This document shows positions 12,993-34,830 of a DNA stretch of 64,000 bases, piece by piece; the first letter of the stretch is position 1; each line of letters starts with the position of its first letter. The stretch is from Perca fluviatilis. Its lineage: Eukaryota; Chordata; Actinopteri; Perciformes; Percidae. The position numbers were made by a program, and so were the translations under genes. The DNA is taken from the NCBI RefSeq assembly GCF_010015445.1, contig NC_053115.1:14019524-14083523 (forward strand), written 5' to 3'. The notes beneath the pieces are model-generated. The model had not been told where the DNA came from. It searched no databases and saw nothing but the letters and a program-made list of their open reading frames with translations.

Positions 12993-14429
12993 ATGGCATG
13001 AGATGTCTTCTTATTCTGTTTTGAATTAAAAGGGAAAAACTGTTAAATTACTTTTTTGAAGGCAGCTTTCTAACAAAAATTGCAGCTCAAAGTGCTTCAC
13101 CAACAAAACATAATGGAAAAGAAGAAATTTGAAATAAAATGTACTTAAACCTCTTACTTAGAATTGTATTTAATTAATTTAATAGCACATGAAAGAACAT
13201 TAACATTAACATTAGCAAAGCAATATAAATAACAAAGGGAGACCAAAATCCTAAAAGGCTTATCAAGGGTCTCCCCACATTGTTGATGGAAAAACAAATA
13301 AAGTAAACTTGACTAAAAACAATTTCAATAAAACTAATTACTTTCAAAACATAATCATTATTCTGTAACATAAAGTCACAGAGATAAGAAAAGAAAAATG
13401 TATCTAAATAAAAAAAATATAAGAAACTCGTAAATCCAAAATAAAATAAAGACTAAACCTTACCTCTAGTGTATGCCAGTTCTGGGATTATCAAAGGTGT
13501 TTTTTAATCAATGACAGGGACTGACCTGGGCGCAGATCAAAGTTGTTCAGCATTATGGGTCCTAAATATTTTACACAAAATTGACTGAGGCGGGTTTTAA
13601 CAAAGGGAATGTGAAGGTTGCTTGACTGTCTGACTGGCTAGTCTGGTAAGAATGAAAATCTGAATTTACCAGACAATATATTTTCAGAAAATGTAGCCAA
13701 GCTTATGAAAATTAACTTGTTTTCCCCTAAAATGATATTTAACAGAAATAATAATTTTTAATTAATGTCCTCAAATGACCAAGCCTTTTGTTATTTGCCT
13801 GCTCTCCACCATGGTGATGAACAGAATAACATTGGGTTCCATGGGGAAAAAAAAAACAATATACCCACAAAGAATTGTGAGAAGTGCACTACTGAATTTA
13901 ATTACACCTGGCCATAAGGCCTGAGTCATGCCAGGTACCACGAGGCCAGGGCGTGTTTCTGAAATATTTCTCTGCAACTGGCCCTCTAGTTTGACTTCCT
14001 GGTGTAGGGTGTCGAGTAAGAGTAACATTTTACTGTTGGCGATTTAATAATTAGGCAGCAATGGATTAGATAAATATAATTTAATTTGCAGTGCTTTTGT
14101 TGAATGGTGTATTGACCTAGTGACACACAAAGAGGGTGCCACATTCACAAAAGACCGAATTGGAAAAACTCTACAAACATATTTTCAACATTCTGCCAGC
14201 TGATGGCAGCACTGCACTTCTGTTAAGTGCTCTAGTGCATTATTAATCTAACCATGAGACGGATGATTACCTGGGGTCCAGTTCTTTCACATTGCCCAGT
14301 AATCATTATGTGAAGGAAATGGGCAATTAAACAGTAGTGGTAACTTGTTGTATATTTTATAATTTAACTATTATGTTTGTATTTGATGTCACTCAGCCTC
14401 ACCCTCCTTGTCTCTGTCCTTCTGTCCAG

Positions 14430-24200
<9,771 letters not shown>

Positions 24201-24630
24201 AAGATGCCTGCATGCACATACAGACACAGGTTGTAAAAAGGAAGCAATAATTTGTCGACACGTGAGTCGCGTTGCATGGATTTTTTTCAGTGTTTTATTT
24301 TTCATGGCAAAATTTTTTGTAGGAGTGTTTGTTTTTATTACTCTACCATTTTAACAAACCCACCACTCTGCTCTGGCAGAGAGGATGTTGACCTTTGTTT
24401 TTACACCAGTGAAGAGATTATGAATTATAGAAAAGAAGAGAAGAGGGAATCTGTGAGATTTCTTTGCTCTCCTTTCTCAAATATCAGGTTGTGTACTCAG
24501 AGGGGCTTGGATGTTGAAATAAGACATGAAGCCTTAGCATTAGCAGTAGTTATTTCACCCCGCAGCCCTGTTCTAGCTCTAGGCCCCAACCTGTGAATGT
24601 TAAATCAAATGGCTAAATCCCAAAAATAAA
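24201..24630 (+). other. mapkapk2: mapkapk2 3' UTR, proximal form
   Basis: Sequence after the TGA at 24,198-24,200 up to the first good polyadenylation signal, AATAAA at 24,625-24,630. Mammalian MAPKAPK2 has a long 3' UTR, so more distal sites are possible. Confidence 0.5.
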
Positions 24631-25759
24631 AGCAAGGGAAGGTTTCTTTTACGTACATGCAAAGTAAGCAGATGTATTTTGAACTGACAAGTGGAATGTA
24701 AGGACTCTGTCCCTGACTGTTGGAATTAGCTGGAAATAGTCACCCATTTCTGGGATTTTAAGTGGGAGCGTCTGTCAGATTCAGTTTGTCTTTGTGAATG
24801 TTGAACAGAGGCCTATGCACTCACAAAGGCCGTGTGCCATTCTGACAGAGCACCTCACAAAGGCCCCTCTCTCCTACCTTAATCTACGCTTGTTTTTCAG
24901 GTACATAGTTTATAGGGCAGAGAAGGACGCCACGTTTAAGAACAGAAACTGGCTCAACCTTTCTCCCACATGTAGCTCATAGGAGAGTGGGAGCCAACTG
25001 ATACTGTATTTTTTCACGGATTTTATGAACATATTAGCATAGGCCTTACTGAGTGTTGCTAAATCAGCAGATTACCGCTACTTTTAACCGCTACCTACCA
25101 TTTGGTTCAGACTTTTACTAATGTAATGCTTCCCAATTTATACCATTGCCAGATTATATTTCAGGTTAATGCTATGCACATGTGTTTGTCAGCTTGAAGT
25201 ACTGCTAGGACCTTTTCATTATTGTTGATTTCTGTTTGCAAATGTGTTGGAGAGATGTCAAGCAACAATAGGCAGCATTTTATGTGTGTTTATGTAAGCA
25301 GTAGCATACACTCTATGGAATACATAATTCAGACAGACCAGGCAAGCTCCAGAGGTCTCTCTGAAAAGACATCTTAGAGTTACTGTTGGTTGCACCAGCT
25401 CAACTGTCAGGAGGCTCAGTGGGACTAATCTGATGCAATGCCACTGTTCTCCAGCACTTCTCCTCATACACTTCCTGTAGCATTTATAGGAAGTAGTAAG
25501 AACTTAAGAGCTGCTCCTCATCCCAGAGCAGAATCTTTGACAATACCACCAGCAAGCTGTCATCACATGTAGACTGGGTGTGATGCCCGGTTTCTCTTCA
25601 ACGTTCTTGTTAACGCAACCGGACACTTCCAGCTCACTTGGGATCATGGGAAATGATTGTGTTAATTTTGTCAGTTTGGTCCACTTCAATTTGTAAAATC
25701 ACATCACATTACCTGTCACATTGCACCTACAAATCTCACTGTAAAAATGTTCATTGAAT

Positions 25760-25817
<58 letters not shown>

Positions 25818-27078
25818 GGGGGGGGGTTTTTTTTTTTTTTTTTCTTTTTTTTCCCTATCATTAAGTCTGTTCAATGCTCCCCCTGCCATACTTTTGTCTG
25901 CTTCAGCTTTGGATTAAAAAAACACCTAAAACACAAACCTGCTCTCTTATCTCCATTTCTGCATACAAAATAACTTTGACAGTGTAAAATGGATGGATAA
26001 GATGGACGAGAACCAGAGAATTTCTAATAAGGGGAGAACTTGCGCTCTCTGGATACTTCTGGCTTCTGAACTGGTTGCAGTTCCACTCTGGTTCCACTTG
26101 AGGCCGCTCATGGGAGAGTGCAGAATGAATGGTGGTCTACGGAGCTATACCCCTCAAAATCCACTTTTCTCAGGATATAATTTTTTTTCTAGTAATTTGA
26201 ATGTTTCATTCGAAAGGGGAGGCTAAGAAAATACACACTGCTGGGTGCTTTTTTGTTTGTTCTAAAAAGCGTTTTAAAACGTCAATGATGTCATACACAT
26301 CGTACGGCCAGCGATACTGCTTTACAGCAAGCTCTGAGTCACTTCCTTTGTTCTCTCGAGGCATCGACAACACACCGACAGGTTAGGCTCTTCCTGTTAA
26401 TACATGTGCTAGAAAGAGTTTTGCTAATGTTTTTAAAGACCACGCCGAAATATTCACTCTGACATTCTGGTTCCGCTTCGGATGCCATCAAGCGGGATCT
26501 CTGGTCGTAATCAGTCCTTCACTGACTAATCAGCATTCATTAGCAGGATGCTAGCGTGTTACGGGCAACAACGACTCAACCTGTAAGAAATCAAAAGATC
26601 AGCAGTACTCGTTCATTCAACTTTCAATTTATAATCCATGTTGAACTTGCAAAAACTACAATCAAATCTGAGATTTCTCAACGACAATCGGGCGAAAGAG
26701 ACAAATTTAGCCGTCTAGCTCCATAGAGTCCCATTCATTTTGCACTGGACCGTGATCACCCCCAGTGGAACTGCAACCAAATTCGGTACAATGGGGCTAA
26801 TTATGGAGTGAACAGGCCTCTCCACAGACGGGCTCTGATGAGTACCTTAAGGTCTTTTTCTATGGAAGTGTCTCCTTGATTACATTTTTTTCTCCAAAGC
26901 AGTCAAGTTATTTGAATTGTTAAAACCAAGGTAGTACAACATTATAGTTTTGATTCTTTATGCAAACACTTGCTTAGGAAAGCCAGCTTGTCTAGTTGTT
27001 ACATGTTTGTTTTGGGTTCTTGGTCCAGATTATCATTAATCTATCAAATTTAAATATTTTCTATATTTGACCTTTGCC
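24631..27078. other. intergenic sequence / distal mapkapk2 3' region
   Basis: No exon recognised. It includes a homopolymer block (25,761-25,852) and repeat-like stretches at about 26,000-26,390 and 26,640-26,850. Confidence 0.5.
25761..25852. repeat. T56-G10-T17 homopolymer block
   Basis: A run of 56 T, then 10 G, then 17 T, one C and 8 T. Such blocks are prone to replication slippage and to sequencing or assembly error. Confidence 0.95.
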
Positions 27079-27082
27079 TTAA

Positions 27083-27578
27083 AGGTCCCATGGCATGAAA
27101 ATTTCACTTTGAGGTTTTTTAACATTAATATGCGTTCCCCCAGCCTGCCTATGGTCCCCCAGTGGCTAGAAATGGCGATAGGTGTAAACCGAGCCCTGGG
27201 TATCCTGCTCTGCCTTTGAGAAAATGAAAGCTCAGATGGGCCGATCTGGAATCTTCTCCTTATGAGGTCATAAGGAGCGAGGTTACCTCCCCTTTCTCTG
27301 CTTTGCCCATCCAGAGTATTTGGCCCACCCATGAGAGAGAGAGACATCATGACTTTCAAACGAGCAAAGTGGCAGTTGGTCAAGGCCACACTCCCACCCT
27401 CCACCTTGCCCCCCTCCCAATAGCTACAGACACAGAAATGGCACATACTAAGACTGGCTCTAGTGGCTGTAATTCTGCACCAATGCTGAATTTTGGGGGA
27501 AGAGACTTCAGATATAGTATTAGGGGATTACTAAGGCCTATATAAAAGCATCCAAAAAGCACCATGTCATGGGACCTT
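27083..27578. mobile_element. TTAA-flanked non-autonomous element (piggyBac-like), copy 1
   Basis: TTAA occurs at both ends (27,079-27,082 and 27,579-27,582). The inverted termini are AGGTCCCATGGCATG and, read from the other strand, AAGGTCCCATGACATG. The 496-bp body has no transposase. A second copy of similar length lies at 48,312-48,805 inside the il20-like gene. TTAA duplication suggests the piggyBac superfamily. Confidence 0.7.
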
Positions 27579-27846
27579 TTAACATTGACAGAATATTTTT
27601 TTTCTCAATCACGTCTCCGACTATGACTCAGGTTGACGGGTTGGCTTGGGATTTGTGGCTTTGACACGGAGTGCACAGACTCAACTCGTGACAAACTTGT
27701 ATCATACTTGCTAGCATGAGTGACTCCTGGAATATACACATTTGCGTAGCAAAACAGTGTGGTGGCATTGAGTCAACACAGACATTTGCCAACACTGGGG
27801 TGTTTAGAGCAGCTTCCCGCTAATGCATAAGCTTATTTCTCTTCAG

Positions 27847-27927
27847 GTGCGAGGCAGCCGTAGACACTCAGCTTCCAGCTTTGAGTGTGACGAAACCTAC
27901 AGTCATCTCTCTCTCTCAGGTAAGTGA
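27847..27927 (+). CDS. candidate alternative terminal exon of mapkapk2 (uncertain)
   Basis: A strong acceptor (TTTCTCTTCAG ending at 27,846) opens a frame of 26 codons, VRGSRRHSASSFECDETYSH and LSLSGK, ending in TGA at 27,925-27,927. mapkapk2 exon 9 ends at 23,421 in phase 0, so splicing to this acceptor instead of the exon at 24,051 would be in frame. The protein would then lose the KRRKK nuclear signal and gain an RRHSAS basophilic-kinase-type site. A GTAAGT at 27,920 would alternatively make it a 73-base internal exon of something else. A C-terminal splice variant is known for human MAPKAPK2, but I cannot show homology to it. It could also be a chance match. Confidence 0.3.
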   Translation: MRGSRRHSASSFECDETYSHLSLSGK

Positions 27928-28129
27928 GAAAGGGGATAAATGGGGCTTCAGGGGAGTTCCTTATGATGGTAGTCCTGTGGAGCTTCTACCCCCCTTACCC
28001 CGCCCACTACAAACCTCAGGGCACCCACCCACCCAGCACGCTCTTCAGAAGGGATGGATGGCACCCTTCACCATTTTGTTTTCTGACAAGTGGGAAACGC
28101 AGTACGTGAAGCACATACTATCCATGTAG

Positions 28130-30954
28130 CTTCTGAAGTAATCACTAAGCCACCTTATCAACAGTTTAACGTCATCAGAGGATTTCCATCATAAGATATT
28201 CATTTGTTCACAAATATGAATTAAAATAAAATATTTTTTTCTAGGTTATAAACTCAAATGTGCCAGCACGCCATTACTGTGTACATCCTTTGTAACAGTG
28301 TGGGGGGAATATAAAGGACAGAGAGTTCTCAGCTGATGTGGTGAGACACGGCTCTGAGTTCTTTGAAGTGGCATTGCTATCCTGATTCTCACATAACCTC
28401 AGACACGAGGGTGATGATTGACCTGCCCCAGACAAGATAGCAGTGAGACGGCAAACAGCCTCTCCGCAAGACACCCACAGTTCGCAGCGAGCTGTAGCAA
28501 GGCTTTCAGACATGATCAAATGGAAAGCGGTTAAGTTGTAAGTTTTACATGTACAACAGTTGATCTGTTTTTACTTTCGGGGTACATGTTGTGGTAACTG
28601 GTTGCTTCGTTGTCTTTTTTTTTTTGTGCAATGCACATGTATATGTGGATATCTTAGACAAACTTAGACTCTGGTCATAATAGAAAGCGTGTTACTTTGC
28701 ATAAAAAGCAGCATCAGCATATTTGGAATAATCTGATCTTGTACTTGACTCATCAGGTGCAAGCAGAAACCTCAAACATGAGCCTTCGTGGTTCAAAATA
28801 TTTGACAACTTTTGCAACGTTTTCCTGTTCCTCTTGTGGATGTTTTCATGTTTTTACTTGATGTATCTTGACTATTTCCAAGTAGACTTTTTCTAAATCA
28901 AGTGTGCCCACAACTGTTGGAATAAACAAACATTTTAGATCACCAACTCTAAGGAGACACACCTATGGAGACAGGAACTTTTTTTTTTCATGTTCACTCT
29001 TTTAAAGAAATCTTATAAACACACATCATACTAAGTGGCTGTATGGGCATTATTGGGGGGGGGGGGGCTCAGAGGAGAGGGAGAGTTTAAGCTGCCATTA
29101 TGAGCTTGGAGGACCGAATAGCTTTGGAAACTTCCCCCCTTACACCTTTTCAAAGTCGGATTAGAGAGGGAGGAGGGTAGCCTGGCTCCGCCCTCCTGCG
29201 TACTTTGTACGAGAGTCTGGTAGGACCAGGCTAGGGGGAGGCTGCGTACGAACACTTGTTTAACTTTCTTAAAACTGACCAACATTCACACCCTCTTCAT
29301 GACGTGATTGGTCACCTGTGCGGTGGTGAGACAGGAACCAGGGTTTGAACTTCTCTCTATAGCTTTATTTTTTTCATCCTTGACATAACCATTTCTGTCC
29401 CTTTTCGTGTGAACAACCGAGTTCAACATTATGAATGAGTCTGTTTCCGCTTACTCTCTTTCCAAAATTAGGTTTCTTTATTCATTTTGGCCGAAGTTGG
29501 CTGTTTTGTCTCTATTTTGCCTTTTATTATTTTGGGTATTGGAAGAATATTGAGACTGCGGAGCATCCAAAGAAAATATTTGAAATGATGTGGATGGCCT
29601 TTTTTTTTTTTTTTTATAAATTAAACTATAAGATTTAGCACCTCATCCCAGTATTTTTATACAGTCCCCGATAATGATTTGCTGAGCATTTGGAGTCTTC
29701 TGAAGTAGGCCTAACAGTTTAATAATGTAAGGCAGTGGGGTTTGAACCCAGGACTTTCTTGTTGTGGGGTTTTGGGATATCTTAACTGTTGAGGTGAAAG
29801 TGGTGTACCATGGTACATCCATATTATAGATATTGAAAGTTAAACAATTTTACCTTTTAATTATGATCATTACAAATAAATAAATAAATAAATTGAAAAC
29901 AGTGATTCTGCATTTTTGTATCAAAGTCCCTACAGTGTGAAAGAGCCCATCACTGATGGTCTCCATTTTTTCTCACCTTGCCTCGAAACCATTGCTCTCT
30001 GTACAGACACATCCAGTCATTACATAACAGCCAGACATGATCTAAACCAGCAGGCTAACAGCCATGTGATTCAAAATGTAAACACTGATTTTTGGGAGAC
30101 AGAAGCCTGAACCTACACTTTAAGAACTTTTTAAAAGAATGAACACAACACTGATTACAATGATTTTAAGGAAACTATTAATACTGTCAAAATAAAATTG
30201 GTCATGCTTTATCAGACAATTATTATGAATGATGTCTTTGCATAAAGTACTGTCATCGCTGGAATGATACTATTCAGATCATCCTATGTTGACTAAGCAG
30301 ATAAAATGACAGATAAAATGTCATAGAGTAGTTTCAGTTCAGGGGCCTGAGTCAAGTCAGGAATCTCATGTAATTTTTCAGTCTATTCACGTACGTACAT
30401 TCAAATGTTATTACAGGGGCATCTTTTAGCACCCTTATTGTTAATATTTTATTGCTCAGGTATAATTGCATTATAGTACAGCTGATGAATTAAACCCTGC
30501 AGTTACCCCCTCTGGCTCTGTAACTGTGATGAAGTTGACATAATAAAAATGCAAAAGATTTTTATGCAGGACAGCTCTATTGCACCCTGTGTGCTACTTC
30601 TGTTTTATGATATGTCTGTGTGATTGAGTAAGATGGCTTTTGTGTGTGTGTGTGTTTTTGTGTGCATCAACTGTGCAACTGTGCATATGCCATGAGGGTG
30701 AGGCTGGCTAGTTACAGTTACGGTAAGTTACGTACAGGGCTGCTGCTGGTAAGTGGTGTATATGGGTCACGTTTGAGGTTTAGTGCATCAGCATGTTGAG
30801 TTTACACTCTAAGTGGTTCCCCACATAGACAGCAGAACTGCAGGATGTGATGTTTTCAGCACTCTACCAATTACACATTCCTAATAAATTGCACTACAGC
30901 AGCTGTATCATCTTGTCAAATAAAATCAAATTAGTCATTAATTATCAACAAGTC
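28130..30954. other. intergenic sequence between mapkapk2 and il10
   Basis: No exon recognised on either strand. Contains a poly-G run (about 29,057-29,068), a repeat-like block with inverted AGCCTGG/CCAGGCT motifs (about 29,175-29,240), an AAAT run (about 29,876-29,892) and a short TG run (about 30,641-30,655). Regulatory elements for il10 could lie here but none can be identified by eye. Confidence 0.5.
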
Positions 30955-30955
30955 A

Positions 30956-31283
30956 TTTATTCATCTACAAAAATACAATATTGGTCATCATAAATAAAAA
31001 AAAAAACATTATATATGATACAAATAAATATCACAGCTTCATAAGCGACAGTTTTAGTTGTAGCTTCATATGTAGGACTCAATATGGTCTTAAAACAGAA
31101 ACTTGTCCTCAGGACAAAACCAGAAGTCTCAGAATTAGACATCCGTTGAGCAGGCTACAACATGTGGCAACACTCATACCACTGAAAATAACGGATTCAT
31201 TGCAAAAGAGTGCAAGGGTCAAAGCTGTCTTTTCTTTTTCCTGAGATGAACAAGATCAGATTTTGGTTAGGGTCAGCAGGTCT
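30956..31283 (-). promoter_or_regulatory. il10: il10 copy A 3' UTR with AU-rich elements and polyadenylation signal
   Basis: Read on the minus strand, the sequence after the il10 stop carries overlapping AUUUA motifs (plus-strand TAAAT at 30,991-30,995 and 31,025-31,029, the latter within UAUUUAUUU) and an AATAAA signal at plus 30,956-30,961. AU-rich 3' UTRs give short-lived cytokine mRNAs that are stabilised through the p38-MAPKAPK2 pathway. Copy B lacks this sequence. Confidence 0.6.
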
Positions 31284-33002
31284 TTAAACAGCGGCCATTC
31301 TGTGTCTTAGCCGTTTAGAAGCCAGATATGTCTCAATGTAGTTAAACAGCAGATCCAGCTCGCTCATGGCCTTATATGGACCTTTACTCTCCATCTGTGG
31401 ACAAACGCATGGTTCTGTTTATTAAACTGATCTGTTGAAATACAGGCATGAACACATGCAAACTGCATTTGAAAAAACACACATTTTCACAATTAAAGAT
31501 GAAATGTCGACACTCACCTGAGTGTAAGTAGAGTTGAGGTTTTCAATGTCAAACTGTTTCTTGCAGGAAAAGTAATTTCTCTGTAGGAGGAACGATAAAA
31601 AAGATGATGTGACCACAGGGGCTACCAACTTTCATTTGACAGTCAAGCCCTGAATTCAACCAACACCACCCACCACACAGAAGAAGCTACTTTGGTGAGT
31701 AGCAGCAAGCCATTCCTTCTCTTCCCCTTTTGCAAGAATTGGATTATGCACGCTGCTGCAGTTGAAGAATCACTGACTAATGCAATATTATGGCCTGTCC
31801 TGTGAGCTCCTCTTCCCCTTTCTGGCATGGTCACCCATTTGCCTCAGCAGTGCGGGGAAGATTTGGAAGGTTTGGGGATGTAGTCCAAACCCAGACGGTT
31901 GTTTTGATGGTTTTGCTGTGTCAGACATGGGCTAGACTAGGCTAGACCTATCCCTGAAACTTCTACGCATTTCATGAGCAACAATTCGCCCTTTAGTCCA
32001 AATATAACATTTCACTACAGTGCAAATTATTCAAATATATTTTTAATCAGGGACCGGGGTTACACTTTTAATGTTGGAAGTTAATAAACTTGGGAGTTCC
32101 ATTTTAATTCGGTTCCTCATTCCTCCTACATTCTGCTGCGAATTGCGCACTGCATACTATGAAACTACATCGGAGCTTTCGGCAGCGCGCACCCGGTGCG
32201 TATTTACATATCTGTTCTCCTGTAGTACTAACACGTGCGTCAGCTACTCACACATTTGGTGACATCCATCTTGAGCTCGTTAAAGATGTGATGTATGGAC
32301 TCCATGTAAGGCTTTAAGTCATTGGTGTCCTCCGTCACTCCGGCCATGGCTGTCGGCAGAACCGTGCTCAGATAAAACTCCAGTATGCTGTTCATGGCGT
32401 GGCAGGCAAACGGGCTCTAAAGGGGGAAGGAAAGCACCAATCTGGTTATGCGACGTCGTTTAACTCTTTACTGGCGTGCACCATGTTCGTCTTGTCGAAT
32501 AAGTTTAGGCTTTTTTTTGTATTTTCGGATTATACTTTAAAAGCAGTGCATTTGTTATGACTATGAATGAACTTCGTGTAGAGTTAAAAGAGGAACTTAC
32601 TTTAAAAGAGTCCTCGACGCTCTGGTCTAGCAGCGCTGTGTCCAAGTCATCGTTGGCTTCCTGCAGACAGAAGAAAAAGCTTGAGCTCAGTGCCAGCAGA
32701 GGCAGACAGACAGAGGTGAGCAAGTGCAGCATCACCTGGAGACTGACAGGACTACATGGCCACATGTATCCAAATGATGCTGCATGTCAAGGTGCTTTCA
32801 GAGTTAATGTTGTGCCTTTACTCACATAGAAGTCTCTGATTTGTGAATAGTTCTCTCTGAGCTTCTTTAGCCTGGCAGGGAAGGCCTCCACGAAACGACA
32901 GCACTGGTTATTGCACGAGATGGGAGAACAGCAGGCAGTGCTGAAGAAAGCCAAGAGAACCAGGATGGACAGGAGGAGAGACCGAGGACTCATGCTGGAC
33001 AC
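31284..33002 (-). CDS. il10: interleukin-10, copy A (complete, five exons)
   Basis: Secreted anti-inflammatory class II helical cytokine, acting as a domain-swapped dimer on IL10R1/IL10R2 and STAT3. Minus-strand exons are 32,826-33,002; 32,601-32,660; 32,252-32,416; 31,518-31,580; 31,284-31,394 (TAA), all introns phase 0 and GT-AG, giving 191 residues. Exon 1 has a hydrophobic signal peptide, then CNNQCCRFVEAFPARLKKLR (helix A). Exon 2 is EANDDLDTALLDQSVEDSFK. Exon 3 begins SPFACHAMNSILEFYLSTVL. Exon 4 carries RNYFSCKKQFDIENLNSTYT with an NST sequon, and exon 5 KAMSELDLLFNYIETYLASK (helix F). The extra N-terminal cysteines are typical of fish IL-10. The start may be codon 1 or the methionine at codon 4. 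Exon number, phase, motifs and the mapkapk2 neighbour all agree with IL10. Confidence 0.96.
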
Positions 33003-33160
33003 ACTGATGGATCTTCTAGAGGCAGAGAAGAGAAGAGTGGGCCCTCAGGAGGAAAGATGCTGCTGCTGGCTCAGTGGATGTATGACAAAATCTTCTTGGT
33101 AGGATCTTGATGAAGAGCTCAGAAGAAAAGGTGCATATATTTTGGCTCATCTCTTGTCTG

Positions 33161-33168
33161 TATATATA
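33161..33168 (-). promoter_or_regulatory. il10: il10 copy A TATA box
   Basis: TATATATA about 160 bases upstream of the il10 start codon, in GGCTATATATACAGAC on the minus strand. The same context is conserved upstream of copy B. Confidence 0.6.
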
Positions 33169-33564
33169 GCCAAAATTGGGACAGATAGGGAGGAGACTGA
33201 CTGGAAGACAAACGGTTAAACATGCTTCATACATGCGGGGGAATTTTCTTTTTCAGAATCTTGCATTACATATGGGTTACTCCTCCCATGAGATAGGCTG
33301 GTGATAGATCTCAAGATCATGAACTCTCAAGGAAAAAAAAAAAAAAAAAAGTGACATAGCACCTTTTGGAATTTTGACATTACATATTTTTCTCTTTTAT
33401 CATTATGTTTTTAATATTATATATACTATTTATTATAATTAGAATAATAATAATGAATATTATATATTATGTGTTTTTGATGTTACTCTTATTATCAGTG
33501 TAATGTAGTATGACAATATCAATCCCATATACAGTACAGTAACATTGCCTTTGTCTGCTAAATT

Positions 33565-33770
33565 TCTTTTTTTTTTTACATTACATGTCATTTAGCTGAC
33601 GCTTTTATCCAAAGCAACTTACAATTGCTACATATGTCAGAGGTCGCACGCCTCTGGAGGGGTTAAGTGTCTTGCTCAGGGACACATTGGTTGATGTATC
33701 GCAGTGGGAGTCGAACCCGGATCTCCCACACCAAAGGCACGTGTCATATCCACTGTGCCATCACCACCCC
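33565..33770 (-). mobile_element. tRNA-derived SINE with target-site duplication
   Basis: Read on the minus strand, it starts GGGGTGGTGATGGCACAGTGG (A-box-like TGGCACAGTGG), has a B box in CCGGGTTCGACTCCC, ends with GCTTTGGATAAAAGCGTC and GCTAAATGACATG, and finishes in an A-rich tail. It is flanked by CTAAATT (33,558-33,564 and 33,771-33,777). The duplicated unit has the unoccupied site, a single CTAAATT, near 46,071, so the insertion followed the duplication. Confidence 0.88.
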
Positions 33771-34783
33771 CTAAATTAGCACAGAAATCATAAATCATCG
33801 TTATAGGTGAAAAAAATAGTGTTTAAAATGTCATCAAATGTAAATCACATTATATTATTCCATGCATTCACAACAGAGGAAATGGTGCCATTCAGATGGA
33901 AATGATAGGCTGTGGTTTGTGTTTGATGACGCTGTGGATTCCCTCTGTATGTCAGACATGTGTAATAAGACTGAAGACAAGTGACATCATCATCTTTGCT
34001 TTTTGCTTATGTGATTGAGGTCATGGTATTCTTTCTCTTTGGGGAGGATAGCATAGGCATAGGCAAATATGTATAGTGTCTTTATAAAAGGAGAAACTAC
34101 ATAGAGAAGTGTTTTCGGGACTCTAGTTGTGGCAGCGTAAGGGGTGTTTTCCCATCAGTACTTTTTTCTTGAATGGAATGTCCATTTATCCACAATTAAC
34201 GTCTCTCTCGGCCCAATTTACACTTTGTTTGTTGGGCAACACTGGTATTTTGAAAAGTGTTGTCAGCTAAATCATTACTAGTGATTATCTGTGCATAGTG
34301 AAGACTTCACAATCTGTGCAAATAATATTCAGGATGATTTTTCAGTTCAAGTTAAAGTTCATTTACCGGATGAAGTGTCTGTCATGCTGAAGATAACACA
34401 GTGTGCTTTTCCAAAAAGTCAAAAATGTCTGGTACAACACAGAGAAATGTGGATAAACAGTGCTGCAATACAAGAATTAGAAGTTTGATAAAAGGTTTTT
34501 TAGTTTGTTCTTAAAAGGCCCTAAAGTATGGACGATTTGAAATGCCTAAATAAATAAATACATATATAACATTCATTGTAATATACATTTATGCATTTAC
34601 AGTGTCATAATCAAATAAAAAAGATATGTTAAAAGAACAATTGTTTAGCTTTTTGTCTTTGATAACAGAATTATTGTTTTTATTGAATTTTCCATGTCAC
34701 AATATAATAAAATCACAACACAGAAAACAAAGAGTAGAGTAGGGTAGCCAAGAAATGTAATCCGTGAATGCCCGAACACCTTG

Positions 34784-34830
34784 TTACACCTTGTTACATC
34801 TTGTTACACCTTGTTACACCTCGTTACACC
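34784..34830. repeat. short minisatellite, about 11-bp unit
   Basis: Repeats of CTTGTTACACC with small changes, about four to five units. The other duplication unit has fewer (about 47,079-47,108). Confidence 0.8.

Larger units (their letters stand above)
46..14429. other. repeat-rich upstream flank / presumed mapkapk2 intron 1, no exon seen
   Basis: No convincing exon was found on either strand. In particular nothing resembles the mapkapk2 first coding exon (proline-rich leader, glycine loop, ATP-binding lysine). The region is mostly decayed DNA-transposon and dispersed-repeat sequence; the better defined elements are listed separately. The rest is AT-rich unique-looking sequence with short AAAT runs (about 11,473-11,495) and a run of G at 4,400-4,412. 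If mapkapk2 exon 1 lies left of the window, this is intron 1. Confidence 0.5.

Noticed and set aside
1..14429. Search for mapkapk2 exon 1
   Set aside because: No sequence resembling the glycine-loop and lysine region before a phase-matched donor was found on the plus strand; exon 1 is taken to lie outside the window.
25758..25973. Open frame beginning with a long Phe run
   Set aside because: A translation of the T homopolymer block; no coding signal beyond it.
27036..27446. 136-codon minus-strand frame
   Set aside because: It lies within the TTAA-flanked element, which has no transposase homology; the related copy at 48 kb has a broken equivalent.
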